A stretch of 64,000 nt of DNA from Vibrio toranzoniae (GTDB lineage Bacteria; Pseudomonadota; Gammaproteobacteria; Enterobacterales; Vibrionaceae): the NCBI RefSeq assembly GCF_024347655.1, contig NZ_AP025514.1, forward strand, positions 744,001 to 808,000, given 5' to 3'. The position numbers and the translations under genes were made by a program. Positions within the stretch are counted from its first letter, which is position 1. Every line of letters starts with the position of its first letter. Under the pieces are notes generated by a model, which did no database searches, was not told the DNA's origin, and worked only from the letters and a program-made list of their open reading frames with translations. Below are positions 6,745 through 15,598 of this stretch, in pieces.

Positions 6745-7785
6745 TTATTGAGCTTTTGCCGCTTGCTGTAGTTCAACTAAGGCATTAGCAAGCTCAGGCG
6801 ATGGGTTTGAGCTCAGTAAAGGTAAAAATACCATTCTCAACGTCGGAATCATCACTAAATCTGCAAATAATTGGTTGAACAGGTTTTGGTTGCCCGTTTG
6901 TGCGAGACGTAACAAGAATTGCTCAGCAATCGCAGGATCTTGTAGCGCATGCCAGCTGCGACCCGCTAAACCAATTAATACTTCTTGGTGGCTCAAGCGT
7001 GGGCTAGCCAGAACTTGGTTAATGATGTTATTCGTGATCCCTTGTTCTGCACCTGAAAGGGCACGAACCAACGCAGACAGCAAGAATAGGTCCGGCTCTT
7101 TACTTGTGATCTGACTCTCTGCCATTTCTTGCAAACGTTGCGCGAGCTTGTCATTGATTTGCGTATGTTCAAGTGCCCCCAGTGTGGCGTATAGAGGTTC
7201 TGATGGCAGTTTATTGAGCGCTTTGCGAATCGCGACACCGTTTTGCTGGCTACCTAAGCGAGCACACATATCTGTGATGCCTTGCAGGCCAACCGTTTTC
7301 CAGTTATCCCAGCCTAGCTCACCAGTGAAGTAATGCTGAGCGTGTTCGTAATATTGGCTCGTCGCGAGGTCTAAACCTGCTCTTACTTGGCTATGGAACA
7401 CGGCCATTTTGTCTTCAGAAGGCTTAAAGGTATAAGGGTTGTTTGACAGCTTTTGTTGTTGCTCCTCGCTGATCTCGCCGTTCAAACGTGTGCCCATTGC
7501 TTCGATAACAAACTTCAGGAAATTACCCACATCACCTTGATGCAACAGGCCTCTTTCATCCAGTTTGAATTTTAGAAACCAAATCCATGGCTGTTTGTGT
7601 TCGTTCCAGTAGCTAATGGCTAAGTGAGCTTGTTTTTGAAGTGGAAACGGGTACGGCTGTTTCCCTTGCTCAACATCAGAAAATAAGGTGTTGTCGATCT
7701 TCTGAATGCGACGACCTAGGTCGTAGATATCGTATTGGCAACCGCTATTCTTAAGCAACTGAGTGAGCGTGTGAATTGTTTCCAT
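6745..7785 (-). CDS. DUF3549 family protein
   Basis: A 346-residue soluble, mostly helical protein starting METIHTLTQLLKNSGCQYDI, then DLGRRIQKID. No signal peptide, membrane segment or catalytic motif is evident. The C-terminal half consists of leucine- and alanine-rich helices that look repeat-like. I take it for the DUF3549 protein found beside yqcC-truC in vibrios; its function is unknown. It is transcribed away from yqcC with an 87-bp shared upstream region, and is followed by the DUF3301 gene. The name rests on recollection of family context and could be checked by an HMM search. Confidence 0.75.
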   Translation of the reverse strand: METIHTLTQLLKNSGCQYDIYDLGRRIQKIDNTLFSDVEQGKQPYPFPLQKQAHLAISYWNEHKQPWIWFLKFKLDERGLLHQGDVGNFLKFVIEAMGTRLNGEISEEQQQKLSNNPYTFKPSEDKMAVFHSQVRAGLDLATSQYYEHAQHYFTGELGWDNWKTVGLQGITDMCARLGSQQNGVAIRKALNKLPSEPLYATLGALEHTQINDKLAQRLQEMAESQITSKEPDLFLLSALVRALSGAEQGITNNIINQVLASPRLSHQEVLIGLAGRSWHALQDPAIAEQFLLRLAQTGNQNLFNQLFADLVMIPTLRMVFLPLLSSNPSPELANALVELQQAAKAQ

Positions 7786-7872
7786 AGCAATAAAGCTCCT
7801 AACTTTCTTTCCTCAATAGATGGTACTCTATGCCCCAATTTCAAGGTCACTAGATAAATAACTTGGTGAAAA

Positions 7873-8187
7873 ATGACAGCAGCCACAAAGTTACCTATTT
7901 TACTTCAACAATTAGAACAACAAATGCGCCAATGTTCGCTGTGGAGTGATGTTCCACCTTCGGACGAAGCTCTAGGCAGTGTTGAGCCTTTCGCGATTGA
8001 TTCTCTGCAACCGGAAGAGTGGTTGCAGTGGATCTTTATCGTTAAGATTAACGCAATGATGAATGCACAAATGACTCTACCAAAGGGCTTCGCGATTCAT
8101 CCTTACTTTGGTGAAGTGTGGAAAAATGAGGCAGGTAAGGCCGAATTGCTAGTGACGATTCAGAGCATTGATGAGGTATGCGCGTAA
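7873..8187 (+). CDS. yqcC: YqcC family protein (DUF446)
   Basis: A 104-residue cytoplasmic protein. Conserved family features are the LLQQLEQQMRQCSLWSD start, the EPFAIDSLQPEEWLQWIFI core and the MNAQMTLPKGFAIHPYFGEVW stretch. The function is unknown. In E. coli and vibrios it lies directly before truC; here the stop codon TAATG overlaps the truC start codon, so the two are translationally coupled. The linkage suggests a role near tRNA modification, but this is inference. Confidence 0.88.
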   Translation: MTAATKLPILLQQLEQQMRQCSLWSDVPPSDEALGSVEPFAIDSLQPEEWLQWIFIVKINAMMNAQMTLPKGFAIHPYFGEVWKNEAGKAELLVTIQSIDEVCA

Positions 8188-8924
8188 TGTTAGAGATCAT
8201 TTATCAAGATGAGTATTTTGTCGCGGTGAATAAACCTGCGGGCATGCTAGTGCATCGTTCATGGTTGGATAAGCATGAGACTCAATTTGTGATGCAAACA
8301 CTGCGTGATCAAATTGGTCAGCATGTATTCCCTCTGCATCGCTTAGACCGCCCAACGTCTGGCGTATTGGTGTTTGCGCTGTCGAGCGAGGTTGCCTCTG
8401 AGGTGATGCCAATGTTCGCTAACCATGAGATGCAGAAAACCTATCATGCAATTGTTAGAGGCTGGATAGAGGCGGGTGATACTCTAGACTACGCACTCAA
8501 GGTTGAGCTGGATAAGATTGCGGATAAGTTCGCGAAAGAAGACAAAGAAGCGCAAGAGGCGGTGACGGTCTATGAACCGCTAGCAAAAGTAGAAGTGCCA
8601 TATTCAACGGGGCGTTTTCCAACGAGTCGCTATTGTCTTGTTAAGATGTTGCCAAAGACAGGTCGCAAACATCAGTTGCGCCGTCATATGGCTCACTTAA
8701 GACACCCAATCGTGGGCGATACTTCCCATGGTGATGGTAAGCACAACCGACTGTTTCGTGATGACCTCGATTCGCATCGTTTGTTACTGCATGCTTCTGA
8801 GTTGCGATTCATTCATCCTTTTACCCAAGAAGAGTTAGTGATGAAGGCTAACCTTGATGAAACGTGGCTAAGGTTGTTTGAAACCTTTGATTGGGATATC
8901 AAGTTATTAGATGCTCCAGCTTGA
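8187..8924 (+). CDS. truC: tRNA pseudouridine(65) synthase TruC
   Basis: TruC converts uridine 65 of tRNA-Ile and tRNA-Asp to pseudouridine. It belongs to the RluA family: the catalytic aspartate sits in HRLDRPTSGVLVFAL (about residues 52-66), and family motifs VNKPAGMLVH and LPKTGRKHQLRRHMAHL are present. The start at 8187 (MLEIIYQDEYFVAVNKPAG) matches the E. coli protein and has GAGG 10 nt before it; an ATG at 8178 in the same frame is too close to that site. The protein then has 245 residues. It overlaps yqcC by one base in TAATG. A terminator hairpin follows at 8952-8979. Confidence 0.93.
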   Translation: MLEIIYQDEYFVAVNKPAGMLVHRSWLDKHETQFVMQTLRDQIGQHVFPLHRLDRPTSGVLVFALSSEVASEVMPMFANHEMQKTYHAIVRGWIEAGDTLDYALKVELDKIADKFAKEDKEAQEAVTVYEPLAKVEVPYSTGRFPTSRYCLVKMLPKTGRKHQLRRHMAHLRHPIVGDTSHGDGKHNRLFRDDLDSHRLLLHASELRFIHPFTQEELVMKANLDETWLRLFETFDWDIKLLDAPA

Positions 8925-8950
8925 GTGTTCAAATAAAAGATGAATAAAAA

Positions 8951-8982
8951 TAAAGGGTTGATAGGAATATCAACCCTTTTGA
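8951..8982 (+). terminator. Intrinsic terminator after truC
   Basis: AAAGGGTTGATA and TATCAACCCTTT form a 12-bp stem with a 4-nt GGAA loop. Short A/T runs flank both sides, so it may also end the convergent yaeH transcript. Confidence 0.85.
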
Positions 8983-9041
8983 ACTTCTGTGCTATTGAAC
9001 GGTGAAGCTTGAGTGTCATAGGCTAACAGCCATTGCGGGGA

Positions 9042-9425
9042 TCATTTTAGCTTTTCTAGATCGGCTTCGATCTCTGAGATCTTACTCGAGACTACTTTCT
9101 CTAAGTGGCGTAAGTCAGTCAGAATTTTCTGCTTCACATCCATCTCAGTGGTTGGTGTTGGTTTGGTGATCTTGTTCAGTTCATCAATCACAAGCGTGAG
9201 ATTACGGTTTATCTCTGTCACTTCTTTGTATTGATTGTTACCACCGCTAACAAGCACACTTTTTACTTGTCTTGGGTATTTAAACTTAACGCTTTTTGCA
9301 AACAGTTCGCCTTTCTGTTTACGGAAGTAAATCTTGAGAATATCTTTGTGTGCTTCTTGGCGAAGGGAGTAACGTTCAATCTGCTTAGGTTCGTGGATAC
9401 CTAAGCCAGTGAGGTTTGGATACAT
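9042..9425 (-). CDS. yaeH: UPF0325 protein YaeH (DUF3461)
   Basis: A 127-residue cytoplasmic protein. It matches E. coli YaeH in [20 protein letters not shown], in [20 protein letters not shown], and in the C-terminal coiled-coil-like [22 protein letters not shown]. The function of the family is not established. In E. coli it lies in the dapD-glnD-map neighbourhood, and here it follows glnD on the same strand with about 200 bp between, so the linkage is conserved. That gap holds an imperfect GTGGG/CCCAC hairpin near 9531-9562 without a T-run. Confidence 0.9.
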   Translation of the reverse strand: MYPNLTGLGIHEPKQIERYSLRQEAHKDILKIYFRKQKGELFAKSVKFKYPRQVKSVLVSGGNNQYKEVTEINRNLTLVIDELNKITKPTPTTEMDVKQKILTDLRHLEKVVSSKISEIEADLEKLK

Positions 9426-9625
9426 AAGTGACCTCTAGTTTATGAGTGTAGTACTTTTATGTAATTGACTTAATTAATGTAGCAGCCTAACGATAAGCTA
9501 GATAGTTGATATCTGGGAATTGATTGTAAGTTGTGGGCAAGATCGCTCTCTATCTTTACCCACGCTCAATAGATTATTGAATCTGATTTCTCGGATTGCT
9601 TATTTTTGGGAGCTACATTGAGTTT

Positions 9626-12247
9626 CTAAGGTGCGAGTTCAGAAACATGTTCCGTTAATCTTTCTCTTAGCGCTTGCTCTTGTTCTTCTGAAAGCCTGCC
9701 TCCCGCTTCACTGGTTAGAATAAACAAATCTTCTGCTCGTTCACCTATAGTGGTGATTTTCGCTCCGTGCAAATTGATATCTAGTTCCGCAAAGGTCGCA
9801 CCTACTTGAGCCAATAATCCTGGAGTGTCTAATGCTTTCAGTTCCATCAAGGAATGTTTTTTACTTTTGGTTGGTAGGAACTCAACTCGAGTTTTTACCT
9901 TAAAATGCTGCAAGTTACGTGGTGTACGACGTGTTTTTATCTTAGTAGGACGCCCATCTGATAGAACATGGGTTAAGTGTTTGGCGACCGCTTTATGCCT
10001 TGCTTCATCAATGGCCTCACCATGCTGATCTAACACAACGAAGGTATCCAAAACGTGACCATCTTTGCTGAGCATGACTTGAGCGTCGTGAACATTAAAG
10101 TTGCGTCTATCGAGTTCTGCAACCACAGTTGCAAAAAGTGCTGCTTGGTCTTTACAGTAAACGAACACCTCAGTACCACCACGAGTCGCTTTTTCGCTGA
10201 TCAGCACCAAGGGTTGGCTTGGGTCTTCGAGGCGAAGTAGGTGTTCACAGTGCCAAGCGATTTGATTGTGCGTATGACGTAAGAAGTAGTCGGCTTTGAA
10301 ACGCTGCCAAAGTACTTCAATTTCACGAGCGGTGAAGCCCTCTTTACGCAGCAATGCGGAAGCCATTTGTTGATTGTGACGAATACGGTCTCTGACATCG
10401 ACCGGGTTTTCTAGACCACGGCGTAGTGCTCTTTGTGTTGAATGAAATAATTCAGCCAATAAAGTGCGTTTCCAACTGTTCCATAGATCTGGATTCGTTG
10501 CACAAATGTCGGCGACGGTTAGACAAACCAACAGCTCTAAGGACTCTTCATCGCGCACTTTTTTAGCGAACTCTGTGATCACGTCAGGATCTTGAATATC
10601 ACGACGTTGAGCGGTGACAGACATCAATAGGTGGTTTTGTACTAACCACGATACTAGCTTGGCTTCTGGTTTAGATAATCCATGCTCAATACAGAAAGAG
10701 TAAGCCTCGACGGCACCAATCTCTGAGTGATCTCCGCCACGCCCTTTACCTATATCATGGAAGATAGCCGCAAGAATGAGTAACTCTTTCTTCTGAACGC
10801 GTGGATACACTTCGCAGCAAATAGGATGTTTGTCATGGTTCTCAATTTGGCTGAAACGGTTGATGTGCTTGAGAAGACGAATACTGTGTTCATCAACGGT
10901 GTAAGCATGGAAAAGGTCAAACTGCATTTGACCAACGATTTGGCTCCACTGCGGTAAGTATGCCGAGAGCACCCCTAAATTATGCATCAGACTAAATGCT
11001 TTATGCAGTGCGTTAGGGTGGCGAACCAACGACATGAACTTTTCACGTGCTACAGGAATGGTGTGCAAGAAACGGTTGAGTCGACGGCGTGCAGTACGTA
11101 GCTGTCGTAATGTCGGTGGGCTAACCCCTTCGATGGAAGAGTCGTTCGCGATATGGATGAACATATCGAGAATCGTTTCCGGTCGAGCCTGGAATAGGGC
11201 GGGCTTGCGCGCTTCGATCAATGTCCCTCGACGTTGGAAATCATTATCGAGAATCTCAGCTTCTTGTGTTTCACCGCCATTGATTATTGCCTGGTCGAAC
11301 AGTTTAAGCAGCATCTTGTTGAGCTCTGCTACGCGACGAAGGGTTCGATAGAACTCTTTCATCATCATCTCGACACCACGGTTTCCTTCACCGGTATAAC
11401 CTAGATGTTCAGCGACTTGGGCTTGATGTGCAAACGTGAGGCGATTGTCGTAACGGCGTAATTCAATATGAAGTGCAAAGCGAATGCGCCACAAGAAATC
11501 TTGGCACTCGACTAACTCACGATATTCGGCATCGGTAAGAAAGCCATACTTACTCATCTCTAATAAAGAAGTTGCACCAAAGTGTCGACGTGCAACCCAG
11601 CTTAGCGTATGGATATCTCTCAAGCCTCCAGGGGTCGATTTAATATCAGGTTCTAGATTGTAAGTGGTGTCATGGTAGCGAGCATGGCGTTCTCTTTGTT
11701 CTTGAATCTTGGCTTTATAAAAGTTCTCACTTGGCCAAAAAGAATCGGAATGAATCTTCAATTTCAGTTCTTGAAAAGTGTCTTCACTGCCACACAGTAA
11801 ACGCGACTCTTGTAGATTGGTTGCAACCGTTAAATCGTCGATACCAATCTCGATACACTCTGAAACTGTTCGTACTGCATGGCCGACTTCGAGTTTCAAA
11901 TCCCAAAGTAGGGTGATGAATTGACTGACTTTTTCACCAAATGCATTTGGTAGTGTCTTTTGCGAGACGACTAAGATATCAATGTCGGATAAAGGGTGTA
12001 GTTCACCACGGCCATAACCACCTACCGCTACGAGTGATATATGTGGGAGTTTATTGAATCCGAAATGTTCCCACAATCGATTAAGGAGCAAGTCCATGTA
12101 CTCGGATCGTAAGAATACCAAGTCGGTGACTGGGTGATGATTTAGAAATTCATTTTTTTGAAACTGTGTGAAAATTTCGAGCTGATTTTTCAATTCGCAG
12201 ATTTCAATTTGTTCGTCATTGAACGTAAGAGGGCATTGATAAGGCAT
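9626..12247 (-). CDS. glnD: Bifunctional uridylyltransferase/uridylyl-removing enzyme GlnD
   Basis: GlnD is the primary nitrogen sensor: it adds UMP to PII (GlnB) when glutamine is low and removes it when glutamine is high. The 873-residue protein has, in order, the nucleotidyltransferase site GGYGRGELHPLSDIDILV (residues 76-93, metal ligands D88 and D90), a PII-uridylyltransferase helical region, an HD hydrolase domain with AAIFHDIGKGRGGDHSE near residue 500, and two C-terminal ACT domains (first near FVYCKDQAALFATVVAELD, second near ELKALDTPGLLAQVGATF) that bind glutamine. Length is close to the E. coli enzyme (890). It follows map but has a terminator in between, so it needs its own promoter. 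Its substrate gene glnB is also in this window. Confidence 0.97.
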   Translation of the reverse strand: MPYQCPLTFNDEQIEICELKNQLEIFTQFQKNEFLNHHPVTDLVFLRSEYMDLLLNRLWEHFGFNKLPHISLVAVGGYGRGELHPLSDIDILVVSQKTLPNAFGEKVSQFITLLWDLKLEVGHAVRTVSECIEIGIDDLTVATNLQESRLLCGSEDTFQELKLKIHSDSFWPSENFYKAKIQEQRERHARYHDTTYNLEPDIKSTPGGLRDIHTLSWVARRHFGATSLLEMSKYGFLTDAEYRELVECQDFLWRIRFALHIELRRYDNRLTFAHQAQVAEHLGYTGEGNRGVEMMMKEFYRTLRRVAELNKMLLKLFDQAIINGGETQEAEILDNDFQRRGTLIEARKPALFQARPETILDMFIHIANDSSIEGVSPPTLRQLRTARRRLNRFLHTIPVAREKFMSLVRHPNALHKAFSLMHNLGVLSAYLPQWSQIVGQMQFDLFHAYTVDEHSIRLLKHINRFSQIENHDKHPICCEVYPRVQKKELLILAAIFHDIGKGRGGDHSEIGAVEAYSFCIEHGLSKPEAKLVSWLVQNHLLMSVTAQRRDIQDPDVITEFAKKVRDEESLELLVCLTVADICATNPDLWNSWKRTLLAELFHSTQRALRRGLENPVDVRDRIRHNQQMASALLRKEGFTAREIEVLWQRFKADYFLRHTHNQIAWHCEHLLRLEDPSQPLVLISEKATRGGTEVFVYCKDQAALFATVVAELDRRNFNVHDAQVMLSKDGHVLDTFVVLDQHGEAIDEARHKAVAKHLTHVLSDGRPTKIKTRRTPRNLQHFKVKTRVEFLPTKSKKHSLMELKALDTPGLLAQVGATFAELDINLHGAKITTIGERAEDLFILTSEAGGRLSEEQEQALRERLTEHVSELAP

Positions 12248-12323
12248 AGTCTGCTATCCGTGCAAGCAAATGAGAATAGTAAACAATTTAACAGAAGCTG
12301 ATGGAAAATCGAAATTGAGCGGA

Positions 12324-12358
12324 TAAAAAAATATCCTCGACAACGCGAGGATATTTTT
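12324..12358 (-). terminator. Intrinsic terminator after map
   Basis: On the minus strand AAAAATATCCTCG and CGAGGATATTTTT form a long stem with a loop of about 6 nt and a following T7 run. It separates map from glnD, which lies 77 bp further on. Confidence 0.88.
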
Positions 12359-12386
12359 AAAAGGCTGGTGCGCTCGGTTTGATGAG

Positions 12387-13265
12387 CTAAGCGTTTTTCA
12401 TGATACGTGGAATGGTATCATCGCTGCGTAGTGTTAGTACTTCACAGCCAGTATCGGTAACAACGAGAGTGTGTTCCCACTGAGCAGAGTTCTTGCTGTC
12501 TGCCGTATAAACTGTCCAGCTATCTTCGTCATCTAGGCGGCAACCAAACTTACCCGCATTGATCATAGGCTCGATAGTGAAACACATCCCCGCTTTTAGC
12601 ACGGTACGGTCGTTGTTTTTGTAGTGAACCACTTGTGGATCTTCGTGGAACTCAGAACCAATGCCGTGGCCGCAGTAATCTTTTACGATCGAGAACTTAG
12701 CGCGTGGGTTATTCTTATTGTTTGTTTTGATGTACTTCTCGATCGCCGTACCGATTTGACCAAGTTGAACTCCAGGCTTAACTTGACGCATGCCTTCGTA
12801 AAGGGCTTCTTGAGCAACCATGCATAGGCGTTTGTTTGCCGGTGATACATCACCAACTAAGAACATCTTAGATGTGTCACCATGGTAACCTTGTGGACGA
12901 ACGCTTAGGTCTGCGTTTTCGTCATCAGGTATGATTACCGTGATATCAACGTTCAGAATGTCGCCATCTTTTAGTACCGCAGGTTTGAATTGACCCGTGC
13001 TACCCGTCTCGTCTTGTGATGCTGGAATACCGTGACACACAATGTGGTTGATAGACGTACAGATTGACTTAGGGAAACCGTGGTAATCAAGTGGTGCTGA
13101 GTATGCGCCTCTTTCCATTGCGTAGTCGTGACAGATTTGGTTTAGCTCTTCTGTCGTTGTACCTACTTGGATATGAGGTTCGATCATCTCTAGAATTTCA
13201 GAAGCCAGCTTACAAGCGACGCGCATTTTTTGAATTTCTTCAGCAGTTTTAATTTTTACAGCCAT
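12387..13265 (-). CDS. map: Type I methionine aminopeptidase
   Basis: Map removes the initiator methionine from new proteins when the second residue is small. The 292-residue protein begins MAVKIKTAEEIQKMRVACKL; conserved sites include the substrate-pocket histidine in APLDYHGFPKSICTSIN, metal ligands in the DITVI and GDTSKMF segments, the histidine in KDYCGHGIGSEFHEDP and the glutamates in MCFTIEPM and DSWTVYT. It is about 28 residues longer than E. coli Map, mostly due to an insertion around residues 85-125 (QDETGSTGQFKPAVLK and PDDENADLSVRPQGY), a feature of some vibrio-type enzymes. The start at 13265 is preferred over upstream in-frame codons because it matches the family and follows AAGAGA. 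It is divergent from rpsB, as in E. coli. Confidence 0.96.
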   Translation of the reverse strand: MAVKIKTAEEIQKMRVACKLASEILEMIEPHIQVGTTTEELNQICHDYAMERGAYSAPLDYHGFPKSICTSINHIVCHGIPASQDETGSTGQFKPAVLKDGDILNVDITVIIPDDENADLSVRPQGYHGDTSKMFLVGDVSPANKRLCMVAQEALYEGMRQVKPGVQLGQIGTAIEKYIKTNNKNNPRAKFSIVKDYCGHGIGSEFHEDPQVVHYKNNDRTVLKAGMCFTIEPMINAGKFGCRLDDEDSWTVYTADSKNSAQWEHTLVVTDTGCEVLTLRSDDTIPRIMKNA

Positions 13266-13518
13266 TGCATATCTCTTAATTGGGTAGCACCTAAGTGTGC
13301 ATATTTGGGCTATTCTAGCAGTGCAGCATTTTAGCGCAACATTCCCATGCCCATTCAATGCTGGTGGAAACACCCCAAACTAAGTTAATAACGTTCTGTT
13401 TGATGATGTTGATGTGAATGGTTTAGGCCGCTATTTATAGGTAAAAACGGATGATAACGTTCATTATAGTCGTTGCCATTCTTAGAATTTTTGCTAGCCA
13501 CAGATAGACAAAATATGG

Positions 13519-13524
13519 TATAAA
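13519..13524 (+). promoter_or_regulatory. Candidate rpsB promoter -10 with GC-rich discriminator
   Basis: TATAAA is followed directly by GCGCGCC. A good -10 with a GC-rich discriminator is typical of stringently controlled translation genes. It would start the rpsB transcript near 13531, giving a leader of about 190 nt. A clear -35 is not visible. Confidence 0.45.
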
Positions 13525-13584
13525 GCGCGCCGGACGTCAGGACTGTTTTCTCCAATTGGCGAAACAAGCTTGTGTCCACTAACT

Positions 13585-13721
13585 TATTTCTTTAAATCAC
13601 ACACATTCCGACACATGTTCCGGGGTGCCTCAACAACGCAGATAACGGCTGAAAAGTGGTTAGTTGTTAGGGGTCGGATTCATGGGGGATGTGGAGGCCT
13701 AACCCCATAGAGGATTTTAAA
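13585..13721 (+). ncRNA. rpsB leader (S2 autoregulatory leader, t44/tff region)
   Basis: The untranslated stretch between map and rpsB corresponds in position to the t44/tff RNA of E. coli, which is the rpsB leader through which ribosomal protein S2 represses its own operon. Visible elements are a GGGGTGCC motif at 13621-13628, a GGTTAG (about 13659) able to pair with CTAACC just before the ribosome binding site, and a GGGG/CCCC pairing. An exact structure cannot be drawn by hand; assignment rests on position and conserved-looking G-rich motifs. Confidence 0.6.
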
Positions 13722-14453
13722 ATGGCAACTGTATCAATGCGCGATATGCTTAAAGCTGGTGTTCACTTCGGTCACCAAACTCGTTACTGGAACCCAAAAA
13801 TGAAGCCATTCATCTTTGGTGCTCGTAACAAAGTACATATCATCAACCTAGAAAAAACTGTACCAATGTTCAACGACGCTCTAGCTGAAATCGCTAAAGT
13901 TGGCGAGAAGAAAGGTAAAGTTCTTTTTGTTGGTACTAAGCGCGCTGCATCTGAAGCTGTTAAAGAAGCTGCTATCAACAGCAACCAGTTCTACGTTAAC
14001 AACCGCTGGTTAGGCGGTATGCTAACGAACTACAAAACTGTTCGTCAGTCTATTAAGCGTCTGAAAGAACTTGAAGCGCAAGCTCAAGACGGTACTTTCG
14101 ACAAGCTTACTAAGAAAGAAGCTCTAATGCGTACTCGCGAAATGGAGAAGCTAGAGAAGTCTCTTGGTGGTATCAAGAACATGGGCGGCCTACCAGACGC
14201 TCTATTCGTAATCGATGCTGATCACGAACACATCGCAGTTAAAGAAGCAAACAACCTAGGTATCCCAGTTTACGCTATTGTTGATACTAACTCTAACCCA
14301 GACGGCGTTGACTTCGTTATCCCAGGTAACGATGATGCAATCCGTGCAGTACAGCTTTACCTAAATGCTGCTGCAGACGCGGTTAAAGAAGGTCGTAACA
14401 AAGATGTTGCTGCTGTAGCTGCTGAAAAAGACGGTTTTGTAGAAGCTGAATAA
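13722..14453 (+). CDS. rpsB: 30S ribosomal protein S2
   Basis: S2 is a late-binding protein of the small subunit that interacts with S1. The 243-residue protein starts [20 protein letters not shown] and contains [34 protein letters not shown] and [19 protein letters not shown], all diagnostic. An in-frame GTG at 13689 would add 11 residues, but the ATG at 13722 matches the family and has GAGG 8 nt before it. It is the first gene of rpsB-tsf, with a leader that probably allows S2 autoregulation and a hairpin terminator before tsf. Confidence 0.98.
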   Translation: MATVSMRDMLKAGVHFGHQTRYWNPKMKPFIFGARNKVHIINLEKTVPMFNDALAEIAKVGEKKGKVLFVGTKRAASEAVKEAAINSNQFYVNNRWLGGMLTNYKTVRQSIKRLKELEAQAQDGTFDKLTKKEALMRTREMEKLEKSLGGIKNMGGLPDALFVIDADHEHIAVKEANNLGIPVYAIVDTNSNPDGVDFVIPGNDDAIRAVQLYLNAAADAVKEGRNKDVAAVAAEKDGFVEAE

Positions 14454-14529
14454 TAGCGGCTCTGAGCCATATTTAGTTCACATTAAGTAATCATAATAGA
14501 TGGCTTGAGGAACTGAATACAGTCAATAT

Positions 14530-14560
14530 CAGGGGCCAATTAATGAGGCCCCTGTTTTTT
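14530..14560 (+). terminator. Intercistronic terminator between rpsB and tsf
   Basis: CAGGGGCC and GGCCCCTG pair over 8 bp with a 9-nt loop, then TTTTTT. Because rpsB and tsf are cotranscribed in gammaproteobacteria, this probably acts as a partial terminator that sets their ratio. Confidence 0.85.
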
Positions 14561-14591
14561 ATCTTTTTTAGAATTTACTGAGGAATAGAGA

Positions 14592-15437
14592 ATGGCAACT
14601 GTAACTGCAGCTCTAGTTAAAGAACTTCGTGAACGCACAGCTGCGGGCATGATGGAATGTAAAAAAGCGCTTGTTGCTGCTGAAGGCGACATCGAGCTAG
14701 CAATTGAAAACATGCGTAAATCTGGTGCAGCAAAAGCAGCTAAAAAAGCTGGTAACGTTGCGGCTGAAGGCGCAATCATCATCAAAGAAGCAAACGGCGC
14801 TGCTGCTCTTCTTGAAGTTAACTGCCAAACTGATTTCGTTGCTAAAGATGCAGGTTTCCTTGCATTCGCTAACGAAGTTGCTGAAGTTGCTCTAGCAGAG
14901 CGTCTAGAGATCGCAGATCTTCAAGCTAAATTTGAAGACGCGCGTATCGCACTAGTAACTAAGATCGGTGAAAACATCAACATCCGTCGCGTACAATTCG
15001 TTGAAGGTGTTGCTCTAGCTTCTTACCGTCACGGTGAGAAAATCGGTGTTGTTGTTGCTGGTGAAGGCGAAGCTGAAACTCTTAAGCACATTGCAATGCA
15101 CGTTGCTGCATCACGTCCTGAGTTCCTAAACCCAGAAGACGTACCTGCAGACGTAGTTGAGAAAGAAAAAGCAGTTCAAGTTGAAATCGCTATGAACGAA
15201 GGCAAACCAGCTGAAATCGCAGAGAAAATGGTTGTTGGCCGTATGAAGAAATTCACGGGCGAAATCTCTCTAACTGGTCAAGCTTTCATCATGGAGCCTA
15301 AGCAAACTGTTGGCGCTATCCTTAAAGAGAAAGGCGCTTCAGTATCTAGCTTCGTACGTCTAGAAGTTGGTGAAGGCATCGAGAAAACTGCTGAAATGAG
15401 CTTCGCTGACGAAGTTGCAGCGGTACAAAAAGGTTAA
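14592..15437 (+). CDS. tsf: Elongation factor Ts
   Basis: EF-Ts exchanges GDP for GTP on EF-Tu. The 281-residue protein starts [20 protein letters not shown] and shows the UBA-like N-terminal domain with [20 protein letters not shown], the [14 protein letters not shown] motif that contacts EF-Tu, and the C-terminal core. AGGAATAGAG precedes the start. It follows rpsB behind a partial terminator and is followed by its own terminator before pyrH, as in E. coli. Confidence 0.98.
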   Translation: MATVTAALVKELRERTAAGMMECKKALVAAEGDIELAIENMRKSGAAKAAKKAGNVAAEGAIIIKEANGAAALLEVNCQTDFVAKDAGFLAFANEVAEVALAERLEIADLQAKFEDARIALVTKIGENINIRRVQFVEGVALASYRHGEKIGVVVAGEGEAETLKHIAMHVAASRPEFLNPEDVPADVVEKEKAVQVEIAMNEGKPAEIAEKMVVGRMKKFTGEISLTGQAFIMEPKQTVGAILKEKGASVSSFVRLEVGEGIEKTAEMSFADEVAAVQKG

Positions 15438-15455
15438 TCCTTAGCGTATTGTTTG

Positions 15456-15490
15456 AAAAAAGACCGTGGCAATTGCTGCGGTCTTTTTAT
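15456..15490 (+). terminator. Intrinsic terminator after tsf
   Basis: AAAAAGACCG and CGGTCTTTTT form a 10-bp stem with a 12-nt loop and a T5 tail. It separates the rpsB-tsf unit from pyrH. Confidence 0.87.
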
Positions 15491-15598
15491 GAATAGTGAC
15501 TTATTTTTTGCTCGCAATGTTAGCGGTTATGAATGCGAACTGACATCTTCAGTTTTTATCCATGACTGTTAATCACAACTCTTTGGAAGGTAAACTCC

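Noticed and set aside
13385..13579. Open frame of 64 residues antisense to the rpsB promoter and leader
   Set aside because: No ribosome binding site or family likeness; it overlaps the expected control region of rpsB.
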